DNA from: Bathynomus jamesi
Lineage: Eukaryota; Arthropoda; Malacostraca; Isopoda; Cirolanidae
Assembly (NCBI GenBank): GCA_023014485.1
Contig: JAJOZX010005793.1
Coordinates: forward strand, 62,001-126,000
Length of the DNA: 64,000 nt
Direction: 5' to 3'
Part shown: positions 10,330 to 22,444 of the stretch, in pieces
Position numbering within the stretch: position 1 is the stretch's first letter
Layout: every line of letters begins with the position of its first letter
Program-made: the position numbers and the translations under genes
The notes under the pieces: generated by a model
The model's database searches: none
What the model was told of the DNA's origin: nothing
What the model saw: the letters and a program-made list of their open reading frames with translations, nothing else

Positions 10330-11350
10330 TAGAAGGTTTGTTTCATTATCACTTTGGTTTTTACGTTCTTATAAAACTACAGTTCTCTCTCCGGATATCC
10401 TGTTCGTTTTGTAATTGTTTCTATTTACCCGCGTATAATTGAATTTTGGAGATACGAAAGATATGCCATTAATAGCAATATTGTATTTCGTGTCAAGATA
10501 ATACATGGAATAGAAACGTGAATTTATGAGCCAAATATGAAAAATAGATCGTGTAAAAGAAACCCAAAAGGGAGCATTTAGAAGTGCATAAAAGAGAAAT
10601 GTAAAGAAGCTACAGCGATTAATACAACCCTTTAAAATACGAGAGAATAGAAAAGAAATCGAAGCTACTGAAATTGGCTTAACAAATACTGCTGAAGAAG
10701 AAACAGAAATTGGAAGTGAAAGTCTCTTTAGGGTGCTTTCGCAGAAGTATTAGATAGCCACAGATGAAAGTAATGTATTTGACGTAACCGATAGATGCCT
10801 AAATGAGACGAGAAAATAACACAATCTAATACTGTTTTTAGGAGTTCGGAGCAGTTCTTAATGGACATTATCGAAAGTCCTTGAAAAAGTAAAGTTGTAA
10901 AAAGTGAGGGTTTCTATAGAAATATCTCTCGAGTGTTTTTCGCAAATGAATATCGGTTTAACGGCTAAAGGGGCAGGAAGTAGTGAAAAGTAGTGAAAAG
11001 TAACCTGTAAAGACTTAATTACTTCTATTTCAAGGATCACTCCTGAAATAAAGAGAGAAAGCACACGAATAATACACTAATTCTGCATATTTTCCAGCAA
11101 TCATTATCATGCTTTCGCGTGAATTAAACTTTAATTCTTGTGTATCATTTCTTAAAGTGCTCTTGACTTTTCATCTTTATTTCTACTCGTGTGCCAAAAC
11201 ACTGAATTAACACGTTTATGACAATAGCTGGCAAACCTGTCATTTCCCTGAGACAAAACGCATTCTTTCAACGCCATTTAGTTCCGCTTGATTTTTTATA
11301 AAAAACAGTTGAAATTAGGCAGATGATAAAACTATAAAAATAAAAAATTG
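10330..11350. other. No gene recognised
   Basis: AT-rich unique-looking sequence without domain, repeat or TE termini that I recognise. Confidence 0.5.
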
Positions 11351-11351
11351 G

Positions 11352-11559
11352 CCACCGGTGACCCACTTTGCCTTAATGGACAGTCAGTAATATCCCACCG
11401 GTAACCCACTTTGCCTTAATGGAATGGACAGTCAGTAATATCCCACCGGTAACCCACTTTGCCTTAATGGAATGGACAGTCAGTAATATCCCACCGGTAA
11501 CCCACTTTGCCTTAATGGAATGGACAGTCAGTAATATCCCACCGGTAACCCACTTTGCC
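11352..11559. repeat. 48-bp minisatellite, about 4.3 units
   Basis: Unit contains CCCACCGGTAACCCACTTTG, with a five-base-shorter first unit (GGACAG rather than GGAATGGACAG). Because 48 is a multiple of three and the unit lacks stops in some frames, it is open on both strands. The resulting 16-residue peptide repeats are a by-product and not evidence of a gene. Confidence 0.92.
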
Positions 11560-13080
11560 ACGAACGTGTTGAGTGTTATTCCAAGCATTTCCCTTATTTT
11601 TTGCGAATCATTTAAAAAGTCACATATTTTTTAACTTAAAAAGCTTATTTTCATTGCGTCTTTTCTTCCTTTCCGAGAAAGTGTTAAAAAAATATTTTCA
11701 ATTATTTTCTATTTGCTTTTGGTTTAAATTCTTCATCAAGAGATTTGCGAATGAATGTGTTTTTTTTACGCGATTGTCTCTGTTTCACTCAATTTTTAAC
11801 GCTAAGTTTTGTTTTTGTTTATTTTGCATTTTGCTTAACCGTTTCACGATCTGTTTTCTTTCCAAGAAATTTTGCTTCGCTTTCTTTTTGTTTTCGATGC
11901 GCATTCTGATAGAAATGGTTCTCTTTTCGCTTTCGTTTATCGAGAACCATTTCTCTGACCTTCTTCTCTTCAAACAAAACTTTGCAAATAAAAACTTTTT
12001 GAGTAAATTCTTGTATTTTCACATTTATGATTTCTAGTCGAGATTTGTTCAAACTTAAATCCTTCAAATATGCCTTCGTATTCCTCTGAGTGAGTTTTGT
12101 GCTACTTTTCAAATAATTTCATTCGCACTTCAATTAGATTATAGTCAGAAATTTCTGTTTGTCTGATATCGATATTAATTGTTATGTTACCGTTATGGTT
12201 ATAATCGGATTAAGGTACCTTCTTCTTTCGCGTCGTCTCTGTAACTTCTTGAGTATGAAAGAGTACTTCTCCAAAAGTTTTAATCGCATCTGTTCTTAAA
12301 TTCAATCTACTTTTGATGTGCTACTGTCGAACATTTTTACATTAACCACATCATTGGACGTATACCCATTTTGTCGATAAGATGGAAACATTGACACTTT
12401 AAAAAACTAATAACTTAACCTAACCTATCTTAACCTAACAACCTAATCTAATTTAACCCAACTTAATCTAACCTAATAATAACTTGTCGATAGAATGTCA
12501 AGTCGATCAGATGTCGTAAGGCAGACATCATTATCCTCTTCCATGTGGTCAAAGGAAAGCTTAAAAGTCGTCTCATGTTCGAATGTTCAATATCGGAGTT
12601 AGGTTACGAAAGAATTTAAAATATTATTAATTCGATTTATAATAAATTTTAATTAATTTTCTGATGTTTTTCGAAGCCTGCAAATAGTATTTATATAATT
12701 GTTAAATTTATTTTAGTTTTAGTAAAAATCCTGTTAAAAATTCTCAGTCAGCGAGAGTGAGAATTCATGATACAAATAAGCAACGATGAAAGATAATTTT
12801 ATTCATTAAGAAAGTTCTGATCAAGATCAAAGAATTGATCTGAAGCTTGCGCCTTCGCAATTTAAATAAAATTATCTTTGTTGTGGTTCATTTGTTCTGA
12901 CGTAAAAGTACTTCAAGTGTGTTGTTTAATTCGCTTATAATGGTATGTCCCCGGTGTGTGTAAATATTTTCAAATAGACGGTACAATGAGTACATATACA
13001 ACATTTTTCCCCCAACCCCCTCTTCTGTCTAACTGTCCAATTTATTTATATTTAGAAATTATTTATCTTTATTTTAAAAA
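11560..13080. other. AT-rich region, no convincing gene
   Basis: A plus-strand frame (11573-12037) and a lysine-rich minus-strand frame (11819-12112) overlap. Both reflect T-rich composition and resemble no known family. Around 12410-12478 there is a degenerate run of TTAACCTAACCT-like units, reminiscent of the arthropod TTAGG telomere repeat but too diverged to be functional. Confidence 0.5.
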
Positions 13081-13106
13081 CGCTGATACAATTTTCACAT
13101 TCAATC

Positions 13107-13107
<1 letters not shown>

Positions 13108-13142
<35 letters not shown>

Positions 13143-13230
13143 ACACACACACACACACACGCGCGCACGCGCGCGCGCGCACACACACAAACACACACAC
13201 ACACACATACACATACATATATATATATGC
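13108..13230. repeat. (CA)n-(CG)n-(CA)n-(TA)n microsatellite
   Basis: Long CA tract with a central CG-alternating block near 13160-13180. Alternating purine-pyrimidine throughout, so a potential Z-DNA former. Open frames on both strands here are artefacts of the repeat. Confidence 0.95.
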
Positions 13231-14143
13231 TGAGGAGAGGATGAAACATTGGCTCGTTTGGTGGAAGGGGACAATCCAAAACGGCAAGAAGTCCAGCCGA
13301 GATAAGAATTATAGCTTCTTATCGAAATAAAAGATAGTTTCAATCGTGCAAACGGGCATGAAAACAAACAAGAAAAATAAAGAAAACGCGAAAGAAATCG
13401 AACAAACAATATAAATGTCAAAACTGTTTAAAAGTTGGAAAATTAATAAATAGAACCGCAGTTTGAAAAAAAAAAAAAAATGGCCGATGATTAATGACAG
13501 TAGGAGTAACTGCCAAAACGAGACAAATGTATCCACAAGATTGAGACAGATATTACTGTATGTTGAATTATTCGAATAAGATGAGTCCGTAGCCACTAGA
13601 GAGAAGTAAATAAATAAAAGAAGATTAATGGAAACCTTCAAATTAATCTGGGTTTGCTTTCGTTTTGTCATAGGTAAAGAAAAAAAAAAAAAATTCCACC
13701 ACAGACTGAAGCGGACATAGGGAAAAATTGAGACAGACTGTAACTTGAAGAGGAAGTATGTGACGTGGCGAATATGTAATATATTCAAAATAGAAGTGAA
13801 AACTGAAAAAATAGACAACAGAGAAGGGCGTAAATAAAAGAGAATAGATAGTCAGGAAACCTCTTCAGAAGAAAATAAAATCTGGAAGAGTCGTTCTTCA
13901 TAAATACGCATATATTCTCCTACCTCCCCCCCACACACACACTATTATATTTACTATTGTGAAGATTTGCTTGCTTTTATAACGATTTAAATCAATAATT
14001 TGTATTTATATTTACCACTTCTATACGTGTTTATAATATTTGTTTTTAATATACTCTATCTTTGTTGCACATTTTTCAAAAATAAAACTGAAAGAAAATC
14101 TTAAAAACAATAGCTTACTTTTTTCTGGGCAACCCGGTATATA
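13231..14143. other. No gene recognised
   Basis: A 169-codon minus-strand frame (13309-13818) is phenylalanine-, leucine- and serine-rich because the plus strand is A-rich with poly-A runs at 13466 and 13680. It has hydrophobic segments but no recognisable family, and I regard it as chance. Confidence 0.5.
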
Positions 14144-14249
14144 CAGGGTGGTTAAAAAAAGTGACCCCCTTAAAGGTAAACTGTCATATTAAAAAAAGTA
14201 AGGGTTCTAGAGCTCCCAAACTTCATAGATGTTTACCTTAACATGTTGT

Positions 14250-14597
14250 TCGTCTTAATCGAGAAGTTGCTCGATGTGTTCCCCTTCCTGCTCAACGCAG
14301 GCCTCCAAACGTGGATGCCACTGATAAATACACCTGTTTACATATCGTTGAGACACCTTCTCCCGGCCCAGCAGAATTCTTTCGCGTAGTCCCTCTATGT
14401 CTTTTATATTGGTACCAGGGATGTAAACTTTGGACTTCAGGGCTTCCCAAACACTATAATCTAGTGGTGAAAGATCGGGGCTACTAGCCGGCCACATATT
14501 GGGTTCGATGAAATCCGGTGTTTCGTTCTAAGGAATGTGACAGTTTGGCGTGCGCTGTGAGCAGAGACTCCATCTTGTTGGAAAGTATATCTTTCAC
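14250..14597 (-). pseudogene. Mariner transposase C-terminal half (left arm)
   Basis: Reading on the minus strand from the hairpin centre: FQQDGV-like second catalytic motif, then MWPASSPDLSPLDYSVWEAL, an IPGTNIKDIEGLRERI helix and the C-terminal tail EQEGEHIEQLLD ending near 14255. One frame change sits between the QQD motif and the SPDLSPLDY block. Confidence 0.8.
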
Positions 14598-14634
14598 TCT
14601 ATCTAACTGATATTCGACGAATTAGTGGTGAAAG

Positions 14635-14979
14635 ATGTACTTTCCAACAAGATGGAGCCTCTGCTCACAGAGCACGCCAAACTGTCACATTCTTTGAGAA
14701 CGAAACTCCGGATTTCATCGAACCCAATATGTGGCGGCTAGTAACCCCGATCTTTCACCTCTAGATTATGGTATTTGGGAAACCCTGAAGTCCAAAATTT
14801 ACATCCCTGGTACCAATATAAGAGACATAGATGAACTCCGCGAAAGAATTCTGCTCGGCTGGGAGAAGGTGTCTCAACGATATGTAAACAGGTGTATTGA
14901 TCAGTGGAGGCCTGCGATGAGCAGAAAGAGGGACACATCGAGCAACTTCTCAATTAAGACGAACAACATGCTAAGGTAA
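14635..14979 (+). pseudogene. Mariner transposase C-terminal half (right arm)
   Basis: Mirror of the left-arm copy: FQQDGASAHRARQTVTFF near 14646, then ASNPDLSPLDYGIWETL and IPGTNIRDIDELRERI. The tail diverges after a frameshift near 14920 (the expected CVEQEGEHIEQLL becomes another frame). Confidence 0.8.
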
Positions 14980-15062
14980 GCATCTATGAAGTTTGGGAGC
15001 TCTAGTCCCCTTACTTTTTTTATTGTAACAGCTTCCTCTAAGGGGTCACTTTTTTACCCACC

Positions 15063-15065
<3 letters not shown>

Positions 15066-15120
<55 letters not shown>

Positions 15121-15139
15121 ATGTGTGTGTGTGTGTGTA
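15066..15139. repeat. (TA)n-(GT)n microsatellite
   Basis: Follows directly on the CACCCTG end of the mariner derivative. Confidence 0.95.
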
Positions 15140-15186
15140 CGTGCGCGTAGGCAACGGGGCATAAATGTAGTCAAGTGTGTAATACT

Positions 15187-15975
15187 CAGTGGTGGGCACC
15201 GTTAACCAAAAAGTTAACTTCGATAACGATAATCCGTTAACCCCAATTTTAACTCCGATAACGATAATCCGATAATTTTACTACAAAGTTAACGGAAGGT
15301 AACGATAATCCGTTAACGATAACTATTTCTTTACTAACATTTAAAAAATCAAGGAAAAAAGCATTAAAACCCATAGAAAATGTTTATTTATGCAAAATCC
15401 AACAATAAATAGGTATTTAACTGTATTTTTATCAAGTTTTGCAACTTTTTTGCTTAATAACTTTTTTTATTTTTAATAAAAAATGTACTGATTACATGTT
15501 TTGAAACCCTTGTAACCACTAACCATTAACTAAATTTTAATTTACCAGAGAATTATTATGGCGGGAACTGAAAGGTAAAATTAAATTTTAGGCACATTTA
15601 TTAAAGACTATGACACAATGTGCTGGTTGCCCTTCAGAAAGACCAACTTCTCAAAGTTAGGCCCAACTGCCAGTCTTGACCTCTTGGGCCTCAGGATGTC
15701 CTTGCCGAGAGAGAAGAGCCGTTCCACTACGGCAGAGGACGGAATTGGCAGACTGAAGTTATGGCGGTTTGAATTCATTCGCGGAGCGGTGATCTTCCGT
15801 GAATGACTCTCGCAGTTAACGTGTTAACGGACTTTAACAGACTAAATATCGAGTTATCGGAAGTTAACTGGTTCGATAACGATAAATGGAAATTAACTTC
15901 CGTTAATAGTCCGTTAAAAAAAGTTAACTTCGTTAATTAACTGTTATCGGATTAACGCTTTAGTGCCCAACACTG
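15187..15975. mobile_element. Non-autonomous hAT element, 789 bp
   Basis: Ends CAGTGGTGGGCA and TGCCCAACACTG, with a perfect 8-bp TSD GTAATACT (15179-15186 and 15976-15983). Sub-terminal regions are full of short GTTAAC, CGATAACGATAA and TCCGTTAAC motifs in both orientations, as expected for hAT transposase binding sites. A 62-codon frame at 15618-15806 (MSLPREKSRSTTAEDGIG) could be a residue of coding sequence, but no full transposase is present. Confidence 0.93.
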
Positions 15976-15983
15976 GTAATACT

Positions 15984-16342
15984 TAACAGATGTAGTGGGG
16001 TAATTTTTCGTGAATTAATACTATTGATACTGAGAACATTAAAAAATTCATAAAAATTCTGGAAATATTTTCATTGTAGGAAAAAAAAAAGATATGTTTG
16101 CACTATATTAGGTTAGATTACACTAGGTTAGGTTAGTTAGAGTTGGTTCGGTTAAGTTAGGCTATATTAGCGAGTACCTCACTATTTAATGATTAACAAA
16201 AACCCACCTTCGAGCCCTCAATTGCGTTCGAAACATTTCAGGCCTTTCTCAGTTTGATGGCACTACTGTAAGTTTAGGTTAATTAGTTTTTCAGATATAT
16301 AGATTTTAAAACAGTCGGTACCTCGCTTATGCGGAGATACGC

Positions 16343-16373
<31 letters not shown>

Positions 16374-18200
16374 GAGAGAGGGACTTCTACATAACCCAAA
16401 AGGGTTAAAACAAAAAATTTAATACTCAAGTTATAATAGCAAATTTTCGGCTTGACAATGAAGACTACATGAAGCTAAAAGAAAACAAACGAGTAAAAAT
16501 AACAAGAACTAAAACTGAACTTAAAAAAACTTGTTTTATAAAATGGAAAACCGAGACAGGAACTTGAAAACAAACCATTCAAACTAAATGTATCATGGAA
16601 GCGAAAGTCTCCGAACGTGTGGTTTCATGTTTTCTTTTTGTTGATGGAGTTCAATTTGAATTTTTGAGTTGGGAGGTTTTTTATGAGTTACTGAATTTGT
16701 TGATGAATCGATCATAAAAGAACGTCCAATAGAATTCCTATTATTGCTATTATTGGAATTATAAATACAAAACTGGTCGTAATACGTCGTTCGTGCACTT
16801 TATAGGATTTAACCATTAATTGTATTTGATTGTAGTTCAACTGCATTTTCATGGTAAATTTGGGACTACGCCTTTTTGGACTCCGACGTTTTACTCATAT
16901 GACTAAAGGACATTCAACCCCCAACCCCCCAAAAAAAAGAAATAAATGCCAGACGATAGAGAATGGGTTGATGGATTCAGAATTACAGCACAAAAAAGAT
17001 TTGATATTTTTTTGCTTTATAATGAACTTATAATTTAGGGGAGGGAAAACTCTATTTACGTGAAGAACTGGAACAAATGTCAATATTAACATGGACTCAT
17101 TATTAATTCCTTTTTTAAATAATTAAGTTTATTTAAAGTGAAGAACTTTCTTTTGACCTTGCTAAAAAAAACATAAAATAAGAGCAAGTTCAACCCCGAT
17201 AAAGTCAGGGTCACAAAATCTATATGCTCTGGGGAAACACCCCAGAAAGAACAACAACAATAACTTTTTTGTTTTGATACTTAGAGTAGTTTGAAAAATT
17301 GGACAAATAGGTTTCTGTGTGAGTGGGTTTATGTAAACTGTGATAGAAGGTCTGTATTGCTGTTCCGATAATCAAAACATTTGAGAAAGGAAGAGTCTTC
17401 TGACTCAATTTCGACTATGACGTATGCGGAGAAAGACACTTGGATTTTGGAGAACGTCTCGATATGTTAGGGTTATCTATAAAGAGCAGGACATCGTTCA
17501 AAGCGAAAATAGTTAACACAAGGAATAAGGTATTCTTGTGGGAAATTTTGACACACACTGTATATATAAAAAAAATAGCTGATACTTGAGAGAAACTATG
17601 ACCCAGCTTCAAATCCGACTGCTATTTTTAAAACCAAAACCATTTTCTTCCAAAAAAGCAAAATTAAGAAGCTATACATAGTGTAGTTTACAGGCAGAAA
17701 TCAGTCTGATTTCAGTCTTGTCGAACAGCCACAGCGACATAGTTTTGAAAATTATGAAACGCACACACACACACACACACCACACACAAGCACATACATA
17801 TAAATTAGCAAGTATTCAAGTATTCATATTTTAACAGAGGGATATTGTCCATTTTGTTAATCAATACGGTTTCCCTTTAACTTCTGATAGACAGATCCAT
17901 TTAAAACTGAAAAAATCCATCAGTGAACGTTATTTTTATATACTTCTTTTTGCAGTACTTTTTTCCATTTACCGCATATCAAATAATTCTTTTCCAGTTT
18001 GTTATTTTTCATTCCAGTATCTCTGTCAGCAACTCCGGCTTTCCATTCGTTTTTTGTCACTGATAACTTTTTTGGTAAGAAATAAATATTTTTTTAACCT
18101 TATTCTAATATTAAGTTAGAGTTAAAAAACAATGAAAAATTTAAAGGCATCATTACTTATGATGATAAGACAAAAAAATGTTTCGGGAAAACGTTCACAA
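15984..18200. other. No gene recognised
   Basis: Contains a degenerate TTAGGTTAG-like run at 16107-16172, (GT)n at 16346-16372, and (CA)n at 17761-17790. Near 17546-17570 the sequence GACACACACTGTATATA looks like a solitary mariner-type end. No coding support. Confidence 0.5.
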
Positions 18201-18202
18201 TA

Positions 18203-18548
18203 CCATGCACGATAAATGTGAGCATGGCAACCCCAGAACTTCTTCTCAATGAATAAATATTGTGCATAGTTCTTACCTTCTCTAATTATTCCCAGATTTT
18301 CTTATTCCGTTATTACTTAAGTTGCTTATTTGAAATAGCCCTTTTCGAGTCCCTTAATTTCAATATCGTTCACATGATACAGCTACTGTACCATGCATGA
18401 TAAATGTGAGCATGGCAACCCCAGAACTTCTTCTCAATGAATACTCTGTATGGTTCTTACCTTCTCTAATTATTCCAAGGTTTTCTTATTCCGTTATTTA
18501 ATTAAGTTGCTTATTTGAAATAGCTCTTTTCGAGTCCCCTAATTTCAA
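18203..18548. repeat. Tandem duplication, 188-bp period, two copies
   Basis: GATAAATGTGAGCATGGCAA through to TTTTCGAGTCCC is repeated with a few substitutions and one indel at an offset of 188 bp. Non-coding. Confidence 0.9.
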
Positions 18549-18991
18549 TCTATTCTTTCGCTAAATGCTTGAAATTATCCTTCATGCTCTCTTTTCTCTT
18601 TACTTAAGTAGTTCATTTCATTTCAATTAATTCATTTGAATTTTAAAAGGGATAAAATCCTTTTTTCCAAGGTTCTAAAGATTTTGGGGTGAAAAGTTAA
18701 ACTTCATAATATCCATTACTGATAATTCACTAAATGTAACTCATGTTTTAACTTTGTGTTGGGTGGATTGCCTCTTCAAAAAAGATAGATGAATAAATGA
18801 ATCTAAGCATGCACGTTCATTCTCAGTGTAGAATGAATAGCATTAATTTAATATTTGAAATGTTAAGATCATACATAAAATAGAACATCGAAAACTACCT
18901 TTTTAGTTAAGGTTTGTAACAATTTGAAAATATTCACCAACTTTTAAAGTTTAATTTCGACAAATTATATTTAGTGCCTTTTAAACATTTT

Positions 18992-19194
18992 GGGTCACCT
19001 GAAGATCAGGGCTCCCAGCCTTCTTTAGTTAGCATTATAAGGCTAACTAACGAAAATATCACGACTTAACCTAACCAATCGTCAAGGACGTACAGTTGAC
19101 CTAACAATTGGTTAGGTTAAGTCGTGATATTTTCGTTAGTTAGCCTTATAATGCTAACTAACGAAAACTGGCGGCCCTGATCTTCAGGTGATCC
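18992..19194. mobile_element. 203-bp GG...CC fold-back MITE, GGATCACC type
   Basis: Same architecture as 6492-6694, with 8-bp TSD AACATTTT (18984-18991, 19195-19202). The left tip has a substitution (GGGTCACC). Confidence 0.92.
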
Positions 19195-19202
19195 AACATT
19201 TT

Positions 19203-20277
19203 CTTTTTCTTATATAAACAATGTAGAACCTGTTAACAAAGTTAAATTTATATACACTTTACAGTAGCCTTCTCAATATAGTTCGTCTTACCCATTGTTC
19301 TAGAGCGAGAAAAATGACCCTGTAACGTTTACTTTATTGTAAATAAGTGCACTGATAAAGTTCAAACAACTTTTTTAACCTTATTTGTCCAATATAAGTA
19401 CTTTTTTGCACAGATTTAATTTAATATTAATGATTTAGATTTTGTTTTAATGATCTGCAAAGCAAAGTTCATTAAATTGTGAGTATTTATTTCACTATAA
19501 CGATGTTAGAGAGGTGGTTCTGGCTGTACTCGTATTCCTTCAATCGCGTAAACAATCTCAGCAAGAAGAAACTGCAGAAGATTATCTTTATTCTTAAGAG
19601 AAAACATCTAAGAAAAGTTTTTACTTCTTCAGTAAACAAATATTGTTTGCATTCTCTTAATTCACATATACGGAAAAAACCTCATATGCTATTACGAATT
19701 GTATCCTTTCAGCGAGTGTTTATTTACAAATAAAAGCAAAATAGATCGATTTAAAGGGTTCTGATAGCAATTTTGCCTCCTCTGTCGAAGTGTGGTCGCT
19801 TAAACTATTTTACTCTCTGAAAGCTTATGCATGCCAGGGCCTTTGATCAACATTCTACTCTGTACGTAACTCCATGATGACGCAAGCGTTGGTACAGTTT
19901 GTTTCCTAACTTTTATTTATTTCAGTTACGGTTAAGAAAAATTGGACTTATTTATTATTAAAAATATATGAGTTACTTTTATATTTTAATTATAAATTGA
20001 GTCTTGACGAACAATAATTTTTTTCAATATGGCTTTAAACGTAAGTAATTTACTTTGCACTAAAACAAAAGTTAATAAGTAGGAAGTAATTGCAAAGTGG
20101 AAAGAAACAACTGAAAAGGCAACTGATATAAATACAAAAGTATTCACTCTAAAGCCTCGAAATAAACTACGAAATTTGGAACCAATAAAAATTTCTCTGT
20201 TGCGAAAATTAATATTCATTCGTGTTTTACATAAACCAAGCTGCTGCCCATTACAGACGGTCCATACAGTATCAGCT

Positions 20278-20280
<3 letters not shown>
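19203..20280. other. No gene recognised
   Basis: A lysine- and arginine-rich 84-codon plus-strand frame at 19479-19733 has no family I recognise. Otherwise AT-rich filler ending in a (TA)n tract. Confidence 0.5.
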
Positions 20281-20313
<33 letters not shown>

Positions 20314-20328
20314 CTATATATATATATA

Positions 20329-20458
20329 CACAGACCGTGCATGGAACAAGGAACTCTCTAGGAAAATTAAAATCCTAGAATTTTCCGAGAAGAGCTCCTT
20401 GTTTCATGCACGGTCTGTGTGTGTCATAAAAAACCTCAGGGAACCATTCTGAGTTCAT

Positions 20459-20466
<8 letters not shown>
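20329..20466. mobile_element. Short palindromic element, ACCGTGCATGGAAC type
   Basis: Inverted arms CAGACCGTGCATGGAACAAG and the reverse at 20385-20419 enclose a short AATTTTCC palindrome. The right flank continues with CATAAAAAAC, CTCAGGGAACCATTCTG and AGTTCATTCTCATA. The same ends and the same right flank recur around a much longer palindrome at 59747-60230, so this is a two-copy family. It sits inside (TA)n. Superfamily unknown. Confidence 0.75.
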
Positions 20467-20498
<32 letters not shown>

Positions 20499-20503
<5 letters not shown>

Positions 20504-21886
20504 GTTTCATACATGTGGGACGCACTTTCAGAATGGATTCAGAACCTAAAAAACAATGAAAAAAGTTTATATAAATATATGGCCGAAATCGCTTTGTTTC
20601 TGAGTTACAGCAGTTTTGTGTTCCAGCAATTCTTTCCGCAAACTGTTTACAAACACTGCTTGCCGACAATGTTTATGAGTGTGTACGAGACTTATTTCAT
20701 GTATGGCCTTGCCGATTGTAACGTTTCGTACACTCTATGACATGTTTCAATATCGTTGAGTGTAGAGCCATCAGTCAGTCAGAGGTGCATCGCGGTGTTT
20801 CACTGTTCGTATTCGTAACTTCTTACCGTGAATAAGTGCAGTCCAGTAAAAAAAAACTTAAAGTTTAGACCTTAAAAGGTAAACCAATCAGCGCCAGAAC
20901 TGTTGAGTTGGAGGAGCGGTCCTGAATCGCGTGGAGGAACATCCTGGTGTCAGCACCCGAAGGATAGCAGCAGCAGAGGGTGTAAAATACACAACTGTGT
21001 GGAGAATTTTACAGGAACAAGAGCTTACCCATATCACATTCAGAGAGTACAAGGCCTTACTGAAGCTGATTTCCCACCACTTGGTTCCTTCAACAGTGTG
21101 CTCGCGATCCTCTTTTTTCTGTCCTCCGTGTTGTTTTGTGATGAGAATGCCTTCACAAGAAATGGTGTGATCAATTTTCACAACACTCATCACTGGGCCG
21201 AGGAATCCGCATGCCATCATCCAGTCAAGGCACCAACAACAATTTAGTATCAATGCATGGGCAGGATTTATTGCCGACAACTTAATCAGTCCTTTTGTTT
21301 TGCCTGCAAGATTAACAGGAAAATCGTATTCCAATTTTTTAAGGAATGATTTAAGCGATTTACTAGATGAAGTTCCTCTTGGTGTCCGACGTCGTATGTG
21401 GGTTATGCATCACGGCGCTCCGCCTCATTTTAGTTGAGTAACCAGAGACTATTTGGATGACCATTTCCGTGATAAATGGATAGGCCGTGAAGGACCCATT
21501 GCGTGGCCTGCTCGCTCCCCGGACTGAATCCAATCGATTTTTACCTGTGGGGTCATCTGAAATCCATTGTTTACGTGACACCCATTGACAACGTTGAAAT
21601 GCTTCGCCAACGTGTAGAACAAGGATACCAGAAAATCCGAGCAATACCTGAAATGTTTGAACGCGTCAGGCAGTCTATGACGAGGGATGTTCAGACGTGT
21701 ATTCAAGCGCAAGGCGTTCATCTTGAGCACTTCCTTTAAAGGTAAGGCGGATACTTGCTGGAACACATAACAGGCTGTAACTCGGAAACAAAGCGATTTC
21801 GGGCATATGTTTATATAAACTTTTTTAGTTGTTTTCAGGTCCTGAATCCATCCTGAAAGTGCCTTCCACATGGTATGAAACACCAT
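20499..21886 (+). mobile_element. Full-length mariner-like element, DD41D-type spacing
   Basis: Starts TAGGGTGTTTCATACATGTG and ends in the inverse ...CATGGTATGAAACACCATA. Inverted similarity reaches about 130 bp into each side (to about 20635 and from about 21751). (TA)n lies on both sides. The interior encodes a frameshifted transposase on the + strand. Confidence 0.88.
20900..21739 (+). pseudogene. Mariner-like transposase, degraded
   Basis: Blocks in order, across several frames: VEEHPGVSTRRIAAAEGVKY and TTVWRILQEQELTHI (N-terminal helix-turn-helix), HIQRVQGLTEADF, VLFCDENAFTRNGV (first catalytic Asp), a HHGAPPHFS block where QDGAPPHFS is expected (second Asp replaced by His), RDKWIGREGPIAWPARSPD, a stop, NPIDFYLWGHLKS, and a C-terminal helix ending GVHLEHFL. 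About 41 residues separate the second and third catalytic positions. Inactive. Confidence 0.85.
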
Positions 21887-21895
21887 ATATATATA

Positions 21896-22275
21896 GGGTA
21901 AGTCAAAAAGTATCCGCAATTTGTCTGTCTTTTTTCCAGAATTGTCTGCACTGCTGACCGTTGGCGGCGTTAGAATCACTGAGCATACAGATCGCTGCTT
22001 CGTTGGATTAAGACCTTGACATTCAGTTGTTCAGTTGTAATCGCGCTGTAAACATGGCCGCACCACTTTTGACTTGCACCAAAGAAGAGCAGCATGCTGT
22101 CGTTCGTTTTTTGTGGGTTGAGGGCGTAAATAGGGCTGATGTTCACAGAAGATTATCTGTACAGTATGGTGATCGAGTTTTGCCACAGTGAAGCGTGTAC
22201 GAATGGATCGAAATGTTCAAAATTGGCCGAACAAATGTCGCCGACGCAGAACGTTCTGCGAAGGTTCAAAACAAT
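21896..22275 (+). mobile_element. 5' fragment of a second mariner (SETMAR-type N-terminus)
   Basis: Begins GGGTAAGTCAAAAAGTATCC after a short TA run, close to the end of the preceding mariner. From about 22053 it reads MAAPLLTCTKEEQHAVVRFL and continues through HRRLSVQYGDRVLPQ, a stop, and SVYEWIEMFKIGRTNVADA. That is the paired helix-turn-helix region of a mariner transposase. The catalytic domain is missing. Confidence 0.82.
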
Positions 22276-22444
22276 GGCTTTCCGCATTAAAACATCAACT
22301 TTTACTGGAAATAAACAGATATTAGTAAGACTTATGCGCCAAATGACTACCATATTCACCAATCACTGTTTTCACTAATCACTGTTATGTGTATGTATGT
22401 ATGTATATACACGAGTATATATGTCACATGTAAATGTATGTATG

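Larger units (their letters stand above)
14144..15065. mobile_element. Palindromic mariner derivative made of two inverted 3' halves
   Basis: Starts CAGGGTGGTTAAAAAAAGTG and ends CACTTTTTTACCCACCCTG. Left arm 14144-14597 and right arm 14628-15065 are inverted copies; the loop is only about 30 bp. Each arm carries the C-terminal half of the same transposase running from the centre outward, so the 5' half has been lost and replaced by a second 3' half. Arms differ by point changes and small indels, so the structure is not brand new. Confidence 0.9.

Noticed and set aside
11573..12112. Overlapping long frames on both strands as genes
   Set aside because: T-rich low complexity on one strand gives Lys/Glu-rich text on the other; no family similarity seen.
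12410..12478. True telomeric array
   Set aside because: Units are highly degenerate and few; at most interstitial TTAGG-like sequence.
13101..13421. Cysteine/valine-rich repeat proteins
   Set aside because: They are translations of the (CA)n-(CG)n microsatellite.
13309..13818. 169-codon minus-strand frame as a membrane-protein gene
   Set aside because: Composition is explained by an A-rich plus strand with poly-A runs; no conserved motif, and the neighbouring frames are similar in kind.
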